From assembly GCA_009469585.1 (NCBI GenBank), contig SSXW01000006.1:62001-126000 (forward strand): 64,000 nt of DNA. The letters run 5' to 3'. Source of the DNA: Dechloromonas sp. Dech2017. Lineage in GTDB: Bacteria > Pseudomonadota > Gammaproteobacteria > Burkholderiales > Rhodocyclaceae. Made by a program: the position numbers and the translations under genes. The notes beneath the pieces were generated by a model. It did no database searches and was not told where the DNA came from. It saw only the letters and a program-made list of their open reading frames with translations. This document shows positions 37,334-47,000 of the stretch, one piece after another. Position 1 is the stretch's first letter. Every line of letters begins with the position of its first letter.

Positions 37334-38071
37334 TTATACGCCCTCGCCGGCCAACCAGATCAGCGAGGCCATCCGTCCGGTCACCCCGTCGCGGCGATAG
37401 GAGAAGAAGCGCGCCGGATCGCCGACGGTACACCAGCCGCCGCCATGTATCCCCTCGACCCCGGCTCGCCGCAGGCGGCGACGGGCCAGGCCGTAGATGT
37501 CGGCCAGCCACTTGCCCGGCGCACGCGCCGCGAAGGCCTGGCCGGCACCGGCATCGTCGGCCAGGAAGGCGGCGCGCACCTCGTCGCCGACCTCGAAACG
37601 TTCCGGCCCGATGGCCGGGCCGAGCCAGGCGAGCAGTTCCCCCGGCGGTACGGCCATGGCGGCGATGGTCGATTCGAGGACGCCGCCGAGCAGGCCGCGC
37701 CAGCCGGCGTGGGCCGCCGCCACCACGGTCCCGGCCCGGTCGCAGAAGAGCACCGGCAGGCAATCGGCGGTCATCACCGCGCAGACGACGTTGGCTCGCC
37801 GGGCATGGGCGGCATCGGCATTTTCGTTTTTGGGGCATTTTTCGGCGTCGACCGCAGCGATGCCATGCACCTGGTTCAGCCAGCACGGCTCGGCCGGCAG
37901 ATGGCGGCGCAGCGCGGCGCGATTGGCGGCGACCCGGGCCGCATCGTCGCCGACATGGGCGCCGAGGTTGCAGCTATCCCACGGCGCCGGGCTGACGCCG
38001 CCGCCGCGCAGCGTCTGCAGGGCACGGACCTTGGCCGGGGCCGGCCAGTCCGGGACCAGCAACTCAACCAT
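37334..38071 (-). CDS. pgeF: PgeF/YfiH family (peptidoglycan editing, laccase-domain) protein
   Basis: A 245-residue purine nucleosidase/laccase-fold protein. In E. coli the homologue YfiH (PgeF) prevents misincorporation of serine in peptidoglycan. Metal-site motifs are NQVHG, AVMTADCLPVLFCD and VAAAHAGWRGLLGGVLEST. The loop after NQVHG is extended by the dispersed motif (AAVDAEKCPKNENADA). Its start overlaps the end of rluD by 8 bases. Confidence 0.92.
   Translation of the reverse strand: MVELLVPDWPAPAKVRALQTLRGGGVSPAPWDSCNLGAHVGDDAARVAANRAALRRHLPAEPCWLNQVHGIAAVDAEKCPKNENADAAHARRANVVCAVMTADCLPVLFCDRAGTVVAAAHAGWRGLLGGVLESTIAAMAVPPGELLAWLGPAIGPERFEVGDEVRAAFLADDAGAGQAFAARAPGKWLADIYGLARRRLRRAGVEGIHGGGWCTVGDPARFFSYRRDGVTGRMASLIWLAGEGV
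37820..37859 (+). repeat. Dispersed A/T-arm + GTCGACCGC motif, copy 8
   Basis: attttcgtttttggggcatt then tttcggc and the core GTCGACCGCAGC at 37847-37858. It is antisense inside pgeF, within a loop that varies in length in this family. Confidence 0.65.
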
Positions 38072-39020
38072 AGCGCAGCATGTCGAGCAGGTCGCGCATG
38101 TCCTCGGGCAGCGGTACCTCCCACTGCACCTTGAGACCGGTCAGCGGATGCACCAGGCCGAGGCGGGTGGCGTGCAGCGCCTGGCGGGGAAATTCCGGCA
38201 GCTTGGCGTTGTGCCGGCCATAGACCTGGTCGCCGACCAGCGGGTGGTGGATGGCCGCCATGTGCACGCGGATCTGGTGGGTGCGCCCGGTTTCCAGCGA
38301 GCATTCGACAAAGGTGGTGTAGGTGAAGGACTCGAGAATGCGGATGTTGGTGATCGCCGGCTTGCCGCCGCGATTCTCCGGCACGATGGCCATCTTGATG
38401 CGCTGCGACGGATGCCGCCCGATCGGCTCGTTCACGGTGCCTTCGTGCTTCATGGCGCCGGCCGCCAGGGCCAGGTAGACGCGGCGCACGGTGCGTGCCT
38501 GCAGCTGGCGGACGAGGTCGGTCTGCGCCGCCAGCGTCTTGGCGACGACCAGCAGGCCGCTGGTGTCCTTGTCCAGCCGATGCACGATGCCGGCCCGGGG
38601 AACGGCCTCGATGCCCGGCACGTGGTGGAGCAGCGCATTCATCAGCGTGCCGCTCCAGTTGCCGCTGCCCGGGTGGACGACCAGCCCGGCCGGCTTGTTG
38701 ATGACGAGCAGCGTCTCGTCCTCGAAGACGATGTCGAGCGGGATGTCTTCCGGCTCCTCGGCGTGGGTGCGGGCATCCTCCGGCTCGTCGACCTGTAGTT
38801 GCTGGCCGCCGGCCACCTTGCGCTTGGGTTCGGTTTCCGGCTGGCCGTCGACCCGCACGCAGCCGTCGCGCACCCAGCCCTGCAGGCGGTTGCGGGAATG
38901 CTGCGGCAACAGTTCGGCCAGCACCTGGTCGAGACGACGACCGCGAGAAGCATCGGGAACGGTCAGTTGGTGCGTTTCAGTTCGGCTATAATCGCCGCAA
39001 TATTCATTAGGATCATCCAT
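38064..39020 (-). CDS. rluD: 23S rRNA pseudouridine synthase RluD
   Basis: Forms pseudouridines in helix 69 of 23S rRNA. It has 318 residues: an N-terminal S4 RNA-binding domain (RLDQVLAELLPQHSRNRLQG) and a catalytic domain with the Asp motif GIVHRLDKDTSGLLVVAKT and the ETGRTHQIRVHM segment. The start codon ATG (39020-39018) overlaps the divergent bamD ATG (39019-39021). The rluD-pgeF and divergent bamD order is widely conserved. Confidence 0.94.
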   Translation of the reverse strand: MDDPNEYCGDYSRTETHQLTVPDASRGRRLDQVLAELLPQHSRNRLQGWVRDGCVRVDGQPETEPKRKVAGGQQLQVDEPEDARTHAEEPEDIPLDIVFEDETLLVINKPAGLVVHPGSGNWSGTLMNALLHHVPGIEAVPRAGIVHRLDKDTSGLLVVAKTLAAQTDLVRQLQARTVRRVYLALAAGAMKHEGTVNEPIGRHPSQRIKMAIVPENRGGKPAITNIRILESFTYTTFVECSLETGRTHQIRVHMAAIHHPLVGDQVYGRHNAKLPEFPRQALHATRLGLVHPLTGLKVQWEVPLPEDMRDLLDMLRYG

Positions 39021-39846
39021 GATGCGAAGTTTACCCGCATTCCAGTCATTCCCCGCCCACTTCCGTGCCCTGCTCCTGGTTTTTGCCGCGCTGTTCATCG
39101 CCGGCTGCGGCCTGTTGCCCGAGGAAAAGGACGCGACCAGCGGCTGGTCGGCCGGCAAGCTCTACTCGGAGGCCAAGGATGCCCAGGCCGAAGGGGCCTG
39201 GGACAAGGCCGCCAAATATCTAGAGAAGCTGGAAGCCCGCTACCCCTACGGCCGCTACGCCCAGCAGGCCCAGCTCGAACTCGGCTACGTGTACTGGAAG
39301 GCCAACGAAACGGGCTCGGCACTGGCCGCCTGCGACCGCTTCATCAAGCTCCACCCCAGCCACCCGGCCATCGACTACGTTTACTACCTGAAGGGCCTGG
39401 TCAACTTCAACGAGGATCTTGGCCTGATCGGCTACCTCAGCACCCAGGACCCGACCGAGCGCGACCCCAAGGCGGCGCGCGAATCCTTCGATGCCTTCAA
39501 GGACCTGGTCACCCGCTTCCCGAACAGCAAATACACGCCGGACGCCATGCTGCGCATGAACTACCTGGTCAATGCGCTGGCTTCGCTGGAAGTGCACGTC
39601 GCCCGTTACTACATCAACCGTGGCGCCTACGTTGCCGCCCTCAACCGCGCCCAGTACGCCATCACCACCTACCCGCAGGCCCCGGCCATCGAGGAGGCGA
39701 TGTTCATCATGGTCACCGCCTACGACAAGATCGGCCTGACCGACCTGCGCGACGATGCCAACCGCGTCATGCGCAAGAACTTTCCCGACAGCCGTTTCTA
39801 CCAGGAAGGCCTGACCCGCAAGACGGCCTGGTGGAAGCTCTGGTAA
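39019..39846 (+). CDS. bamD: Outer membrane assembly lipoprotein BamD
   Basis: Essential lipoprotein of the beta-barrel assembly (BAM) complex. It has 275 residues with a signal peptide and lipobox LFIAGCG (Cys about residue 31), followed by tetratricopeptide repeats (KYLEKLEARYPYGRYAQQAQ, LACDRFIKLHPSHPAIDYVY). A second ATG at 39022 gives one residue less. Followed by a strong terminator at 39867-39898. Confidence 0.95.
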   Translation: MMRSLPAFQSFPAHFRALLLVFAALFIAGCGLLPEEKDATSGWSAGKLYSEAKDAQAEGAWDKAAKYLEKLEARYPYGRYAQQAQLELGYVYWKANETGSALAACDRFIKLHPSHPAIDYVYYLKGLVNFNEDLGLIGYLSTQDPTERDPKAARESFDAFKDLVTRFPNSKYTPDAMLRMNYLVNALASLEVHVARYYINRGAYVAALNRAQYAITTYPQAPAIEEAMFIMVTAYDKIGLTDLRDDANRVMRKNFPDSRFYQEGLTRKTAWWKLW

Positions 39847-39866
39847 GCGGCTGAAACCCCTGCCCC

Positions 39867-39898
39867 GACGATGCCCGCCTTGGCGGGCATCGTCTTTT
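39867..39898 (+). terminator. Terminator after bamD
   Basis: A 13-bp perfect stem GACGATGCCCGCC/GGCGGGCATCGTC followed by TTTT. Confidence 0.87.
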
Positions 39899-39912
39899 CC
39901 GGCGGCTGAAGA

Positions 39913-42294
39913 TCAGGAGCCCTGCTTGATGGCCAGGATGGCCTGGTTGCGCAGGGTGCGCAGCAGCTGCAACTCCTTTTCCGGGATCGCGATGCCGCCG
40001 GCCTGGTCGCCGTCGGCGTAGATCAGCGCCACCGGATTGCCCTTGATGTTGAGCGGGAAGAGCACGAAGGAATTGGCCGGAACCGCCTTGCGGTACCACT
40101 CGGGGATGCGCGGCGCGATCTTCGGGTCGTTGATGTCGCTGATCAGCAGATCGACGCCCTTCGACGTGGCGGCATGGAAGATGTCCGGCGTGAAGCTGAG
40201 CGGAAAGCGGAAGGCGCGGGCGACTTCGTCGGCGTTCGGGCCGAAGCCGAAACGCCCCTGCATGACGCCGGCCTTGGCGTCGCGGATGCACAGGATGACC
40301 CGCTTGAAGCCCATCGCCCGGTACATGGTTTCGAGGATGATGCGCAGGATGTCGGTGAGCTGGAAGCCGTCGATCAGCGTGTTGCTGATGTCCTGGATGC
40401 CGGCCGTCAGCACCGCTTGCGCATCCACCGCCGGCGCCGCCGGATCGGCCCCCAGGCCGCCCAGCGGATCGCCGTCGGCGAGGATGGTGTCGGCTTCGAA
40501 ATTCTGGCCATTTTCGCCGTCGACCGCAGCGGTCTGCTCGGCGTGGCCGCGGGCGAAGGCGCGCATCTGTTTGCCGAAGCCGGTCTGCTGCAGGTTGAGG
40601 TGGATGACCCGGGCGAAGTCGGCCACCTCCTCGACGGCGCGCTGCACCGTTCCGTGCACCTGCTGCTGATCGAGCCCGGCGACCTCGGCGAAGCGGGCCA
40701 TGGTCTTCTTCAATTCGCGCTCGCGCGACTCGGGTGTAGCCTGGGCGATGACGTCGCACAATTCGTTGGCGAAGGACGACAGCAGGCGCAAGCGGTCCTC
40801 GACCTGGGACGGCTTCTTGACGGCGCCTGGCGGCAGGCGCCGCATCGAGCCGACGATCAGCGGCGGAAAGCCCCACTGACGGGCGATGGCAATGCCCATT
40901 TCCTCCAGTGAAATGCCCAGCACCTGGACGGCGGCGCTGTCCTCCGAGCAGGATTTTTGCGCCATGATGCGGCGCATCTCGTCCGACTCCTCGGGGAAAT
41001 AGAACTGCGCCAACAGCCGCCCCAGGCTGTGGAACAGGGCGCAGATGAAGGACTGCTCGAGATCCCGCAGGTGGGCGGCGGCTCCGATGTCGCGGGCGAG
41101 CACCCCGGCCAGGTTGGCGCGCAGGAAATCCTCCTTCAACTGATTGGCGTTGCTCTTGTTCTGGAAGTGCTCGAAGAGCAGCACGGTGATCGCGATGTTG
41201 CGCACCGCCTCGAAGCCGAGCACGATGACGGCGCGCGACACGGTGCTGATGTTGCCGCCCCCGGCCGGCCGGAAATAGGCGGAATTGACCAGGCGCAGCA
41301 GCTTGTTGGTCAGCGAGAAATCCTTGAGGATGGTGTTCGACAGCTTGTCGATGCTCTCCGTCTCGCTGTTGGCGATCTTGTTGATGGCGCCGACCGATTC
41401 CGACAAGGCCGGGAAATCGCTCTTGTGGCGCATGCGGCGCAGCAGGAATTCCAGCGTCGATTGGCGGCCATCGGCATGGCCGGTGCTGTCCTCTTCCGGA
41501 TCGAGATAGTTGTCGAGCGCCTCGCCGAACTGCGCCGCGCTCTGGAAACGCAGGGCCGGGTCGCGAGCCACTGCCTTGAGCACGATGGCGCCCAGGCGGG
41601 CGTCGATCGCCGACCCTTCGGGTATCGCCAGGTCGACGCTGGCCACCTGTTGCATCACCTGGTCGATATCCTGGCCGGGAAAGGCCCGGCGGCCGGTCAG
41701 CATTTCGAACAAGACGACGCCGGCCGCGAAAACGTCGGAAGCCGCGCCGAATTCGCGGCGCAGCACGTATTCCGGCGCCATGTAGGCCGGCGTGCCGGTC
41801 AGCTGTCCATCGCCGGCCGAACCGGCATCGAGGCGGGCGGCGATACCGAAATCCATGACGCGCGGTTTGCCGTCGTCGTCGAGCAGGATGTTGGACGGCT
41901 TCAGGTCGCGATGCACGATGCCCTGGGCGTGGGCATGGGCCACCGCGTCGAGCACCACCCGGATGATAGTCACCGCCTTGACCGGCGGCAGGGCGCCGCT
42001 TCGCTGCAGGAACTCGGCCAGGTTGCTGCCCGGCACGTATTCGAAAACCAGGTAGAGGTCGCCTCGCTCCTCGCCGGCCTCGAAAATCGGCACGATGTTC
42101 GGGTGGCGCATGCGGCTGACCGCCCTCGCCTCGTCGAGCAATGCCCGGTTCTGGAGCGGATCGGGACGGGAAAAATGCAGGGTCTTGATGGCGATCTTGC
42201 GCTGCAACTGCGGATCGAACCCGAGATAGACGACGCTTTGCGCGCCGCGCCCCAACTCCTGCCTGACCTCGAAGCGCCCGATATGCCGGCTCAT
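39913..42294 (-). CDS. Ser/Thr protein kinase fused to HDOD and GAF-like domains
   Basis: A 793-residue multidomain protein. The kinase domain (about 6-265) has all key motifs: ELGRGAQSVVYLG, IAIKTL (Lys), HRDLKPSNILL, VMDFGIAAR and GTPAYMAPE. An HDOD domain (about 295-490) follows, with LLRLVNSAYF and VLGFEAVRNIAITVLLFEHF. A helical linker and a GAF-like domain end the protein (about 645-790; FVLFPLNIKGNPVALIYADG). It lacks membrane segments. It overlaps the DUF3293 gene by 4 bases. Targets and ligand are unknown. Confidence 0.9.
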   Translation of the reverse strand: MSRHIGRFEVRQELGRGAQSVVYLGFDPQLQRKIAIKTLHFSRPDPLQNRALLDEARAVSRMRHPNIVPIFEAGEERGDLYLVFEYVPGSNLAEFLQRSGALPPVKAVTIIRVVLDAVAHAHAQGIVHRDLKPSNILLDDDGKPRVMDFGIAARLDAGSAGDGQLTGTPAYMAPEYVLRREFGAASDVFAAGVVLFEMLTGRRAFPGQDIDQVMQQVASVDLAIPEGSAIDARLGAIVLKAVARDPALRFQSAAQFGEALDNYLDPEEDSTGHADGRQSTLEFLLRRMRHKSDFPALSESVGAINKIANSETESIDKLSNTILKDFSLTNKLLRLVNSAYFRPAGGGNISTVSRAVIVLGFEAVRNIAITVLLFEHFQNKSNANQLKEDFLRANLAGVLARDIGAAAHLRDLEQSFICALFHSLGRLLAQFYFPEESDEMRRIMAQKSCSEDSAAVQVLGISLEEMGIAIARQWGFPPLIVGSMRRLPPGAVKKPSQVEDRLRLLSSFANELCDVIAQATPESRERELKKTMARFAEVAGLDQQQVHGTVQRAVEEVADFARVIHLNLQQTGFGKQMRAFARGHAEQTAAVDGENGQNFEADTILADGDPLGGLGADPAAPAVDAQAVLTAGIQDISNTLIDGFQLTDILRIILETMYRAMGFKRVILCIRDAKAGVMQGRFGFGPNADEVARAFRFPLSFTPDIFHAATSKGVDLLISDINDPKIAPRIPEWYRKAVPANSFVLFPLNIKGNPVALIYADGDQAGGIAIPEKELQLLRTLRNQAILAIKQGS
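40497..40530 (+). repeat. Dispersed A/T-arm + GTCGACCGC motif, copy 9
   Basis: cgaaattctggccattttcg then cc and the core GTCGACCGCAGC at 40519-40530. It is antisense in the linker before the GAF-like domain of the kinase gene (AAVDGENGQNFEA). Confidence 0.65.
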
Positions 42295-42722
42295 GGTTCG
42301 CTGCCCTCGATCCAACGCAGGTGCGGAATGCCATCCGGGCCGCCGCAGACGATGGCCTTCTGCCCGTAGTCGGCGGCCAGGGCGCAGGCATCGTCGACCG
42401 CGATGTCCGGCACGAAGCAACTCTCCTCGACCGGCCAGTCGTCAGCATCCGGCGCGTTTTCCGCCGCATAGGGCTCGTAATTGCCCTCCAGCAACTCACC
42501 CTCCAGCTGGGCCTGCCGTTCGGCGTTGCGCGCGTCACCGGCCGGCTGGCTGCCCGGGTTGTGCGCCGTGATCACCGCCCACGCCGCATACCCCTCGGCG
42601 GCCAGCCACGCGGCCAGGGCCGGACAAGCGACGCCGATGCGCAACTCGCAAAGTCCGCCCGGCAGGAAAACCCGGTAGGTCGTCGCCCGATAGGCCGCGT
42701 TCAAGTCACTCGTCATCGCCAT
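42291..42722 (-). CDS. DUF3293 domain protein
   Basis: A 143-residue cytoplasmic protein matching DUF3293: WAVITAHNPGSQPAGDARN near the middle and a C-terminal DYGQKAIVCGGPDGIPHLRW. Function is not known for the family. It overlaps both neighbours (rmuC by 17 bases and the kinase by 4), so it is in an operon with them. Confidence 0.85.
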   Translation of the reverse strand: MAMTSDLNAAYRATTYRVFLPGGLCELRIGVACPALAAWLAAEGYAAWAVITAHNPGSQPAGDARNAERQAQLEGELLEGNYEPYAAENAPDADDWPVEESCFVPDIAVDDACALAADYGQKAIVCGGPDGIPHLRWIEGSEP

Positions 42723-44040
42723 CGAATACCGCCACCCCGATCAATTGTTCCGATTCGGCCGCCGGCAAGGCCTCGACCTCCTTCAGTTTGCGCGACAGCT
42801 GCCGGGTCCGGGTCTCTGCCTTGCTGATGCTGTTGCTCGCCTCGTCCAGCTTCTTCCGGGTGTGGGCCAGCGCCTCGCCGAACTTGCCGAACTCGGTCTT
42901 GACCGCGCCGAGCACGGCCCACACTTCGGCCGAGCGCTGCTCGATGGCCAGCGTCCGGAAGCCCATCTGTAGGCTGTTGAGGATGGCGGCCAGCGTCGTC
43001 GGCCCGGCCAGGCTGACCCGGAAGTCGCGCTGGAGCGTCTCGGCCAGGGCCGGGCGGCGCAGCGCCTCGGCGTAGAGGCCTTCGATGGGCAGGTAGAGCA
43101 ACGCGAAATCGGTGGTATGCGGCGGTGCCACATATTTGTCGCGGATGCTCTTGGCCTCGTTCTTAAGGCGAATTTCGATGGCCCGCGCGGCCTCCTCGAC
43201 GCCGGCCGGGTCGCCCCCTTCCTGAGCGTCGATCAGGCGCTGGTAGTCCTCGATCGGGAACTTGGCGTCGATCGGCAGCCAGACCACCGGGCCGTCGTCC
43301 TTGCCCGGCAGGCGGATGGCGAAATCGACCCGCTCGTTGCTGCCCGGCCGGACAGCGACGTTGGCATCGAACTGATCGGCCGTCAGCAACTGCTCGAGCA
43401 GCGCCGACAGCTGCACCTCGCCCCAGGTGCCGCGCGTCTTGACGTTGGTCAGCACGCGCTTCAGGTCGCCGACGCCGACGGCCAGCGACTGCATTTCGCC
43501 CAGGCCGCGATGCACCTGCTCGAGGCGATCGCTGACCTGCTTGAAGGATTCGCCGAGGCGCTGTTCCAGCGTGGCGTGCAACTTTTCGTCCACCGTCCGG
43601 CGCATTTCTTCCAGTTTGGCGGCGTTGTCGGACTGTATCGCAGTCAACCGGCTTTCGACGGCCATTTTCAAACGCTCGAAACGCTCGTCGAGGCCCAGCG
43701 AAAAGCGGCTCAGTTCACGGGCGAAACCTTCCAGCCGTTCCGACTGCAAGGCGCCGAACTGGCTGACCTGGGAAGTGATCGCCTGGCCGAGCAGATTGGC
43801 CGACTGGGCCCTCTCCTCGCGGTCGCGAAAAGCCTCCTCGGCATCCTCCCGGCGACTGCGCGCCAGCTCCTCGCGCAGTTCGCGCTCGACACGCATCAAG
43901 CCTTTTTCCAGCGAATCCTGCAGCATCCGGAAACGCGCCTCGTCATCGTCCCGCCGGTTGCCACGCCACAGCGCCAACCCTTGCAACAGGATGACCACCA
44001 CCACGCCGGCCAGCAGGGCCAGCCCCATCGTTTCACTCAT
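42706..44040 (-). CDS. rmuC: DNA recombination protein RmuC
   Basis: Predicted to limit inversions at short repeats in E. coli. It has 444 residues: a membrane segment at the N-terminus (GLALLAGVVVVILLQGLAL), a coiled coil (about 35-175), then the RmuC nuclease-like domain with GTWGEVQLSALLEQ, RVDFAIRLPG and VWLPIDAKFPIEDYQRL. It follows the DUF748 gene by 7 bases on the same strand. Confidence 0.93.
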   Translation of the reverse strand: MSETMGLALLAGVVVVILLQGLALWRGNRRDDDEARFRMLQDSLEKGLMRVERELREELARSRREDAEEAFRDREERAQSANLLGQAITSQVSQFGALQSERLEGFARELSRFSLGLDERFERLKMAVESRLTAIQSDNAAKLEEMRRTVDEKLHATLEQRLGESFKQVSDRLEQVHRGLGEMQSLAVGVGDLKRVLTNVKTRGTWGEVQLSALLEQLLTADQFDANVAVRPGSNERVDFAIRLPGKDDGPVVWLPIDAKFPIEDYQRLIDAQEGGDPAGVEEAARAIEIRLKNEAKSIRDKYVAPPHTTDFALLYLPIEGLYAEALRRPALAETLQRDFRVSLAGPTTLAAILNSLQMGFRTLAIEQRSAEVWAVLGAVKTEFGKFGEALAHTRKKLDEASNSISKAETRTRQLSRKLKEVEALPAAESEQLIGVAVFDGDDE

Positions 44041-44047
44041 CGTCCGA

Positions 44048-47000
44048 CTACCTCAGGGAAAAATCGACACGGCTGGCCTTGTCGGCCACCTCGACCTTGG
44101 GCGGCATCAGGAACAGCCGCTCGACCGGCACCTTGCCCCGCTCGACCAGCCACGACTGCACCGCCTCGGCCCGGCTGCCGGCCAGGGCCTTGATGTCGTC
44201 CGCCGTGGCGGGCAAATTGGTCAGCATCAGGCGCTCCATGTCGTCGACCGGCAGATCCTTGAGCAGGCCGACCACATTGCGCGGCTTGGGAAATTTCGAC
44301 TCCTTGTAGGCCCGGGTCAGATACAGCTTGTACTCCTGGGGCGCGATCTCGATGTTGTCCAGCGAATCGCCCTCGCTTTTCTTCTTCATGTCCTTCATTT
44401 TCTCGATTTTCATGGCCCGCTCCATGGCCACGCGCTTGACCCCTTCCTTGTCCGCTTCCGGGTCGGCCCGGCCGGTGATTTCCAGCTTCAGCGAACTGCG
44501 CTCGTTGAGGGCCTTGGCCAGCACCGCCAGCTTCTGGGCGGCGGCCTCGTCGATGGTCGCCCGTCCGAACTGGAAGGCGATGTTGGACAATTCTTCACCG
44601 CCGAACATCGAGCCGAGCAGCGCGAAGGGCGAGGTAACCGCCTTGACGAACAGATTGACGACGACCTTGATGATCAGCCCGCCCAGCGAGAACTCCGGAT
44701 CGTCCAGAGAACCGGCGATCGGCAGGTTGAGGTTGATCTCGCCGCGATTGTTCTTGAGCAGCGAAATCGCCAGGTTGACCGGCAGCTTCGTGGCATCCGG
44801 GCTGTCCACTTTGTCGCCGAAGGTGAACTGGTCGATGAACAACCGGTTTTCCGCCGCCAGTTTCTGGTTTTCCAGCTTGTAGGCGACATTCAGCGACAGC
44901 TTGCCCTTGTCGATGGCATAACCCGCGTATTTGCCGGAATACGGCGAAAAGCCGACCAGGTCGACGCCCTTCACATCGGCCGTCAGGTCGAGGAAGGACT
45001 TGGCAGCCAGGGGGTTGAGCTTGGCCACGATCTCGACCGGGGCGGAATTGGCATACTTGCCGCGCAATTCGAGATCGGCCACCGTATCGTCGGCCGATGA
45101 CAGGCCGCTGACCCGCCCGCCCAGCCCGGTCAGGTTCACGCTGTAGTTGGGCTGGACGAAATAATCCGAAAAATTCACCGTGCCGTTCTGCAGCGTCACC
45201 TTGGCGATGCGCATCGGCATCGGCTTGCCGGCCGGTACCTTGGCCGCCTCGGCACGGCTGGCCGCCACCTCCTTGCCAGGAGCCGTTGCCGCTTCGCCGG
45301 CCGGGCTCTTGACCATGTCGGCCAGATTGAGGCGGCCCTCCTTGCTCAGGATGAGGCGCGAGTAATAATCGGACAAGGCGATCTCGCCGACCGTGACAGC
45401 CATCGGATCGAGTCGGAAATCGATGCCACCGAAATACAGCGACTTCCATTTGAGGAAATCGGCGCTGTTTATCTTGTCGACCGCGACGAAATTGCCCAGT
45501 GTGAAGTTCCCCTTGTAGCCGGCCTTCACCCCCGACTCTTCAAGCTTGACCGTCGCCGTTCCCTTGTTGGAAAGCTGGCCGCGGGTCAGCGACACGTTCA
45601 GGAACTGGCCGAGGTAAGGCTCGAGCGGGACCAGCGAGATGGCCCGGGTTTCGATGTCGAGTGCCGCCTCCAGCGGATAAACCTGCAGATTGCCGGCCAG
45701 GCTGAGGCTGCCGGTTTTATTGATGGTCGTTTTCAGGGTGAGCTTGCCCTTGTGGTTGGGCGCATTGCTCAAGCCCTCGGCAGTCAGCCCGAAGCCTTCC
45801 AGCTGTTGCACGGCGACCGGCTGCGTCGTCTGGTCCTCGAAACGGAAGCCAAGGTCCTCGATGCTCAGTTTGGCCAGCGTCCCGACCCACGGCTTGTCGT
45901 CCTTCGCCTTGGCGTCGCCGGCCCGTATCGTCTTGAGCACCGGCGAACTGACCCACTCGATGTCGCCCGCCTTGTTGCGCGACATCCTGGCCCGCGCCCC
46001 GCTGTTGACGACTTCGGCGATGTCGATGCGGTGGGCCGGCAAATCGACGCGAATGCCCTTGACCGCCATGCGCTCGACCCGGAAACGCTCGCCCAGGTCG
46101 ACCTGGTAGCTGACCTCGGGGATGTCGATCGGCTCGACCAGCTTGCCGTCGAGTTTGCCGACCAGCACCCGCAGGTCGCGCACGGCGCCGACCACCGGCG
46201 TCGGATTCGAGCGGTCGCTCCAGCGCACCAGGCCGTTGCTCAGGGCAATCTCGCCGATCTCCCAGGCAAACGGCGTGGCCGCCTCAGGTTTGCTGACCGG
46301 CGAAGCGCCCGTCTTGCCGGCCGGATTGCCGGCGGGCTTGGCCGCCATTTTGTCGAGCGCCTGGAAGACATTGAACTCGCCCCGCTCGTTGACCGCCAGG
46401 TTGACCTCCGGCCCATCGAGCGCGACGCGGCCGAGAGTCAATTTCCCGTTCAGCGGATCGGCTGTTTCTACATCGACATCGAGACGCTTCCAGGCAACCA
46501 ACGGCTGCCCCCGATCATCGCCGACATCCAGCCCCGAGACATGCAGGGCGCCGGCGACGGTAACCGAATAAATGCCGTCGGCAGACTCGGCGAACATCGC
46601 CTTCAGCTCCGAATCCAGCGTTCCGGCCTTGAGGCGGAAGGGCAGCGAATCTGGCAGATAGGGCTGCAGGGTGGCCAGGTCGAAGCGGTCGAGATCGAGA
46701 TTGAGGCGGCTTTCCCGGGTTTCCGAAAACGGCTTGCTGTCGCCCGTCAGGTCCAGCCGGGCACCGTTGATATTGGCCGAGAAGGCCGGTGTGACGAGTA
46801 TTTCGGCCTGGTACGGCAAGCTCGAAACGAAGGGCAAGGTCAAGGCGATATCGCTCACCGTGTGCGTCTTGCCGGCCGGCTGGTCGTCGAACACCACCTG
46901 GCCGCCGACCAGCTGGATATTGTTCAGCGAAAACCGCGGCGTGCCGCTGTCCGGCTCATCCTTGGGCTGCATCCACTCGTCGAGCAGGTCGGAGATGTCG

